A DNA stretch of 64,000 nt, from NCBI GenBank assembly GCA_963575745.1, contig CAUYUJ010017793.1, positions 357,001 through 421,000 on the forward strand, written 5' to 3'. Numbering within the stretch: the stretch's first letter is position 1; every line of letters begins with the position of its first letter. Shown here in pieces: positions 60,621 through 64,000 of this stretch. The DNA is from Prorocentrum cordatum (Eukaryota; Sar; Dinophyceae; Prorocentrales; Prorocentraceae). Both the position numbers and the translations under genes were made by a program. The notes under the pieces were generated by a model. That model was given only the letters and a program-made list of their open reading frames with translations. It made no database searches and was not told the origin of the DNA.

Positions 60621-60840
60621 TCGTACGAGACGGGGCGCGTCCGATTGTTTTTGGGATATTCCAATATTGTGCGGGGGCTCCACTCACCGAACCTCCACTC
60701 AATGAGCCCGTCACCACTTCTCCTCCACTTCTGGCGGTCCTACACAAAAATGATCCACTCGATCTCTGGAGGCGATACAGCCGCGCGAACTGATACTCCC
60801 GAATCGACTGCCACATGACTGTACGAAATCCTTGTTTCAC

Positions 60841-60904
60841 TCTCTCTCTCTCTCGTCGTTTCCCTCTCTCTCTCTCTCGCTTGTTTGTTCACTCTCTCTC
60901 CCTG

Positions 60905-60936
<32 letters not shown>

Positions 60937-60940
60937 ATGC
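60841..60940. repeat. CT dinucleotide tract
   Basis: Interrupted (CT)n over about 100 bp. Confidence 0.94.
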
Positions 60941-61021
60941 TATCTCACAGCGTGTACCCCTACCTTTCAACAAACATGATACCTGAGAAAACCCCAATCA
61001 GTCCATGTTTTGAAAATTAAT

Positions 61022-61200
61022 ACTATGAAGATTGAACTCGATTGTGAGATCGATAATGAAATCGATCGCGAAGTCGCTCATGCGATCTCTACTGGGATCG
61101 CTTGTGAGATCGATAATGAGATCGATTGTGAGATCGATGGTGAGATCGATCGAGAAATGGGTAACGAGATCGATGGTGAGACCGATCGATGAGAAGATCG
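61022..61200. repeat. 12-bp GAGATCGATNNT tandem repeat
   Basis: GAGATCGATAAT, GAGATCGATTGT, GAGATCGATGGT and variants repeat about 13 times in steps of 12. A 60-codon plus frame (61010-61192) reads EIDNEIDCEIDGEIDR. The in-frame unit could be a small repeat peptide, but no other coding sign exists. Confidence 0.92.
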
Positions 61201-61305
61201 ACCAGGAACCCAGGAACCCGGGAACCTCGCCGCCCTCCGAAATCGGCCCGGAACCCGGAGCCGGGAACCCGGAACCCAGAACCGGGAACCTGGGAACCCA
61301 ACGTG
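61200..61305. repeat. GGAACCC degenerate tandem repeat
   Basis: GGAACCCAGGAACCCGGGAA-like words at 7-8-bp spacing over about 100 bp, directly after the GATC array. Confidence 0.9.
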
Positions 61306-61699
61306 CGACCAAAATCGGCGGGAAACTTGCGTCAAATCCTTCAACTGCCGCGAGGACCCCTTCAGTGCAAGCACTGATTGGGGAATGTATGGACCAAACT
61401 CGAGTCCGAATTGTTCAAAACTTCCCGTGCGACATGCCCGCAGATCTTCGAAGCCGTCTCCAGGCCATAACATCGATTGCGTGAGCTCGGTTCTTAGAGG
61501 AGGAGGGAGGGGTGGAGCGGGGAAAGAATCTCCGGATCCATTCTCGACCAAATATTTGATACGGACATATGGCGGGTTTAAGACTCATGGTTGGCGCTTC
61601 CATCGTTAATAGATCCCGGGGGTAAAACACATCGGGGGGGGAGTGCCTGGGGAAAGAGGGAGGGGAAAAAGAGGAGGCAGGGCATTGGAGAGGGGCGGG
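61306..61699. other. Unassigned spacer
   Basis: About 390 bp, no feature recognised. Confidence 0.4.
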
Positions 61700-61899
61700 T
61701 AACAGCAGCAGCAGCAGCAGCTGTTGCAGCAGCAGCCGTAGTGGTAGTAGTAATGGTAGTGGTCGTAGTAGTAGTAGTCGTAGTAGTGATACGATTAGAA
61801 GTAGTAGAAGTAATCGTAGTTGTAGTAATAGTAATACTAGTAGAAGTGGTACGAGTAGTTGGCATTTAGTAGTTAGGAGTTAGTAGTTAGTAGTAGTAA

Positions 61900-61958
<59 letters not shown>

Positions 61959-61959
61959 A

Positions 61960-62027
<68 letters not shown>

Positions 62028-62036
62028 ATAGTAGTG
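61700..62036. repeat. CAG then TAG/GTA microsatellite
   Basis: (CAG)n at 61703-61730, then (TAG)n with TCG, TAA and TGG interruptions to 62036. Confidence 0.96.
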
Positions 62037-62694
62037 GGTACCCCCCCCCAGGACCCTGCACAATTTTCTTACATATCATCTTGGGCGGGTGTAAGCTTGA
62101 ATGGGTTTCGTCGGCGGCCCTTGTGTGTAGCTTCCGTGAGCACTGCTTCCAAACAGCAGGGCGGTTGTCTGGAACCGACCTCTCATTGATATGACATTGT
62201 GAAAACACGGTAAAATCCAATATTTCAGATTTTCCAATTCTCTGGGTACGAACCCTCGCTGATGCGGCAAATGGGAATATTCCAATTCTCGAACCCCCGT
62301 TGATGCGGCAGAAAGAAAACACTGTGAAATCCAATTTTTCAAATTTTTCCAATTCTCAGGCGCCGAACCTCGCTGGTGCGGCGGAGGAAAACATTGCAAA
62401 ATCCAATTTTCCAAATTTTCCAATTCTGTGGCGCTGAACCGCCTGCAACATCGATGAGGATTCAGTCTCAGAGAATTGGAAAAATTGGAAAAATTGGATT
62501 TCACAGTGTTTTCTTTCTGCCGTACCTGCGAGGGTTCGGCGCCTGAGAATTGGAAGATTGGTGCAATTGGATTTTACAGCGGATTAGCCAATCCAGAACC
62601 GACACCTTTGGGAGGAGGAGGAACCCTGCTGGGTTGGTTCCCTTGCCCAAGCTGATATGTAAGAAAATTGTGCAGGGTCCTTGGGGGGGAACCC
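62037..62694. mobile_element. MITE-11 copy 1
   Basis: About 655 bp with about 40-bp TIRs: CAGGACCCTGCACAATTTTC on the left, inverse on the right (GAAAATTGTGCAGGGTCCTT). The interior has four direct about 80-bp modules (AAATCCAATTTTTCA, TTTCCAATTCT, GGCGCCGAACC, GATGCGGC) and two inverted ones, so most of it could fold. Both edges are TAG microsatellite, so no TSD can be read. No coding capacity. Confidence 0.92.
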
Positions 62695-62856
<162 letters not shown>

Positions 62857-63514
62857 CCTCCCCCAAGGACCCTGCACAATGTTCTTACATATCATCTTGG
62901 GCGGGTGTAAGCTTGAATGGGTTTCGTCGGCGGCCCTTGTGTGTAGCTTCCGTGAGCACTGCTTCCAAACAGCAGAGCGGTTGTCTGGAACCGACCTCTC
63001 ATTGATATGACATTGTGAAAACACGGTAAAATCCAATATTTCAGATTTTCCAATTCTCTGGGTACGAACCCCCGCTGATGCGGCAAATGGGAATATTCCA
63101 ATTCTCGAACCCCCGTTGATGCGGCAGAAAGAAAACACTGTGAAATCCAATTTTTCAAATTTTTCCAATTCTCAGGCGCCGAAGCTCGCTGGTGCGGCGG
63201 AGGAAAACATTGCAAAATCCAATTTTCCAAATTTTCCAATTCTGTGGCGCTGAACCGCCTGCAACATCGATGAGGATTCAGTCTCAGAGAATTGGAAAAA
63301 TTGGAAAAATTGGATTTCACAGTGTTTTCTTTCTGCCGTACCTGCGAGGGTTCGGCGCCTGAGAATTGGAAGATTGACGCAATTGGATTTTACAGCGGAT
63401 TAGCCAATCCAGAACCGACACCTTTGGGAGGAGGAGGAGGAACCCTGCTGGGTTGGTTCCCTTGCCCAAGATGATATGTAAGAAAAGTGTGCAGGGTCCT
63501 TGGGGGGGGAACCC
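62857..63514. mobile_element. MITE-11 copy 2
   Basis: About 98% identical to copy 1 (about ten differences, one GGA unit gained), same orientation, 816 bp downstream. A tandem duplication of element plus microsatellite, or two insertions. Confidence 0.95.
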
Positions 63515-63525
63515 GTAGTAGTAGC

Positions 63526-63561
<36 letters not shown>

Positions 63562-63577
63562 CGTCGTAGTCGTAGTC

Positions 63578-63629
<52 letters not shown>

Positions 63630-63697
63630 CAGTAGGAGTAGTAGCAGTAGTAGTAGTAGTCGTCGTCGAAATAGTGGTAGTAGTAGTAGTAGTAGTA

Positions 63698-63752
<55 letters not shown>

Positions 63753-64000
63753 TAGTAGTAGTAGTACTACTACTACTAGTAGTAGTAGCAGTAGTCGTAG
63801 TAGTAGTAGTAGTAGTAGTAGAAGCAGAAGTAGTAGTAATAGTAATAGGAGTAGGAGTAGTAGTAGTATTAGGAGTAGAAGTAGCAGGAGTAGGAGGAGG
63901 AGGAGGAGGGGGAGGAGAAAGAGTGGAAGGCGAAATTTTAATAGTAGTAGAAGTAGTAGTAGTAGTAGTAGTAGTCGTAGTAGTAGTAGTAGTAGTAGTA
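63515..64000. repeat. TAG/GTA microsatellite, degenerate
   Basis: Runs to the window end with TCG, TAC, AAG and AGG variants and one local strand flip (GTAGTACTACTACTACTAGT at about 63760). Confidence 0.96.

Overview
This is a GC-rich, gene-poor nuclear window from a large-genome eukaryote. It is built almost entirely from short non-autonomous DNA transposons (MITEs), tandem and low-complexity repeats and trinucleotide microsatellites. I found no intact protein gene, no rRNA and no convincing tRNA. The best lineage clue is a decayed retroelement C-terminus on the minus strand at 40688-41977: an RNase H fold followed by a CxxC...CWxxG ribbon. As I recall, this resembles retroelement tails common in dinoflagellates. 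A GC-rich dinoflagellate is therefore my best guess at moderate confidence, and another repeat-rich protist is possible. Degenerate CCCTAA (TTAGGG-type) telomere-like arrays also occur internally.

Families are named as follows, with terminal sequence and target-site duplication (TSD). MITE-1: TGACTACCTACC, 5-bp TSD. MITE-2: TAGGGGAAC, 5 bp. MITE-3: TTARGTCGGGC, 8 bp. MITE-4: TCGGGAGCGGCC, 5 bp. MITE-5: TCGGGTCGGGCGAAA, 5 bp. MITE-6: TCGGGGATGGACAGACC, 5 bp. MITE-7: GAAGGGGCCCTGG, 5 bp. MITE-8: ATGTTGCTCC, 8 bp. MITE-9: AGGGGCAACGATAG, about 9 bp. MITE-10: GACGTAAGACTCG. MITE-11: about 655 bp, set in TAG microsatellites. MITE-12: GGCCATCGCTCGGACGT. MITE-13: ACCAGCCTGG. MITE-14: TTGAGCAGG. DR-A to DR-F are dispersed repeats without clear termini. 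CR is a composite repeat: a pyrimidine-rich leader, then degenerate CCAAGANGGCC arrays, with one conserved T-rich spacer.

Layout. 0-5 kb: 44-bp tandem repeat, CR array, MITE-1, a 1.2-kb-spaced duplication, MITE-3. 5-13 kb: microsatellites with MITE-2, -3, -4, -6, -7 and -8. 13-16.6 kb: dense MITE cluster with MITE-3 nested in MITE-2. 18-21 kb: low-repeat DNA with an extreme CpG block. 21.4-24 kb: two subtelomere-like units bordered by degenerate telomeric repeat. 24.2-35.2 kb: CR arrays, MITEs and a decayed coding fragment with a GRPRKRW motif. 35-44.7 kb: GAC/GTC microsatellites, two 73-bp tandem arrays, the RNase H pseudogene and a 1,014-bp tandem duplication. 44.7-57 kb: scattered MITEs, including MITE-5 nested in MITE-4. 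57-64 kb: microsatellites, a third CR copy, and two near-identical MITE-11 copies in TAG/GTA arrays.

Most long open frames here are artefacts: GGA/TCC and GTC tracts are open in all frames and read as poly-E, G, R, S, P, L, D or V. The only coding remnants I would defend are the RNase H pseudogene, the 26.8-27.3 kb fragment and, weakly, a protein-like frame near 49.4 kb.
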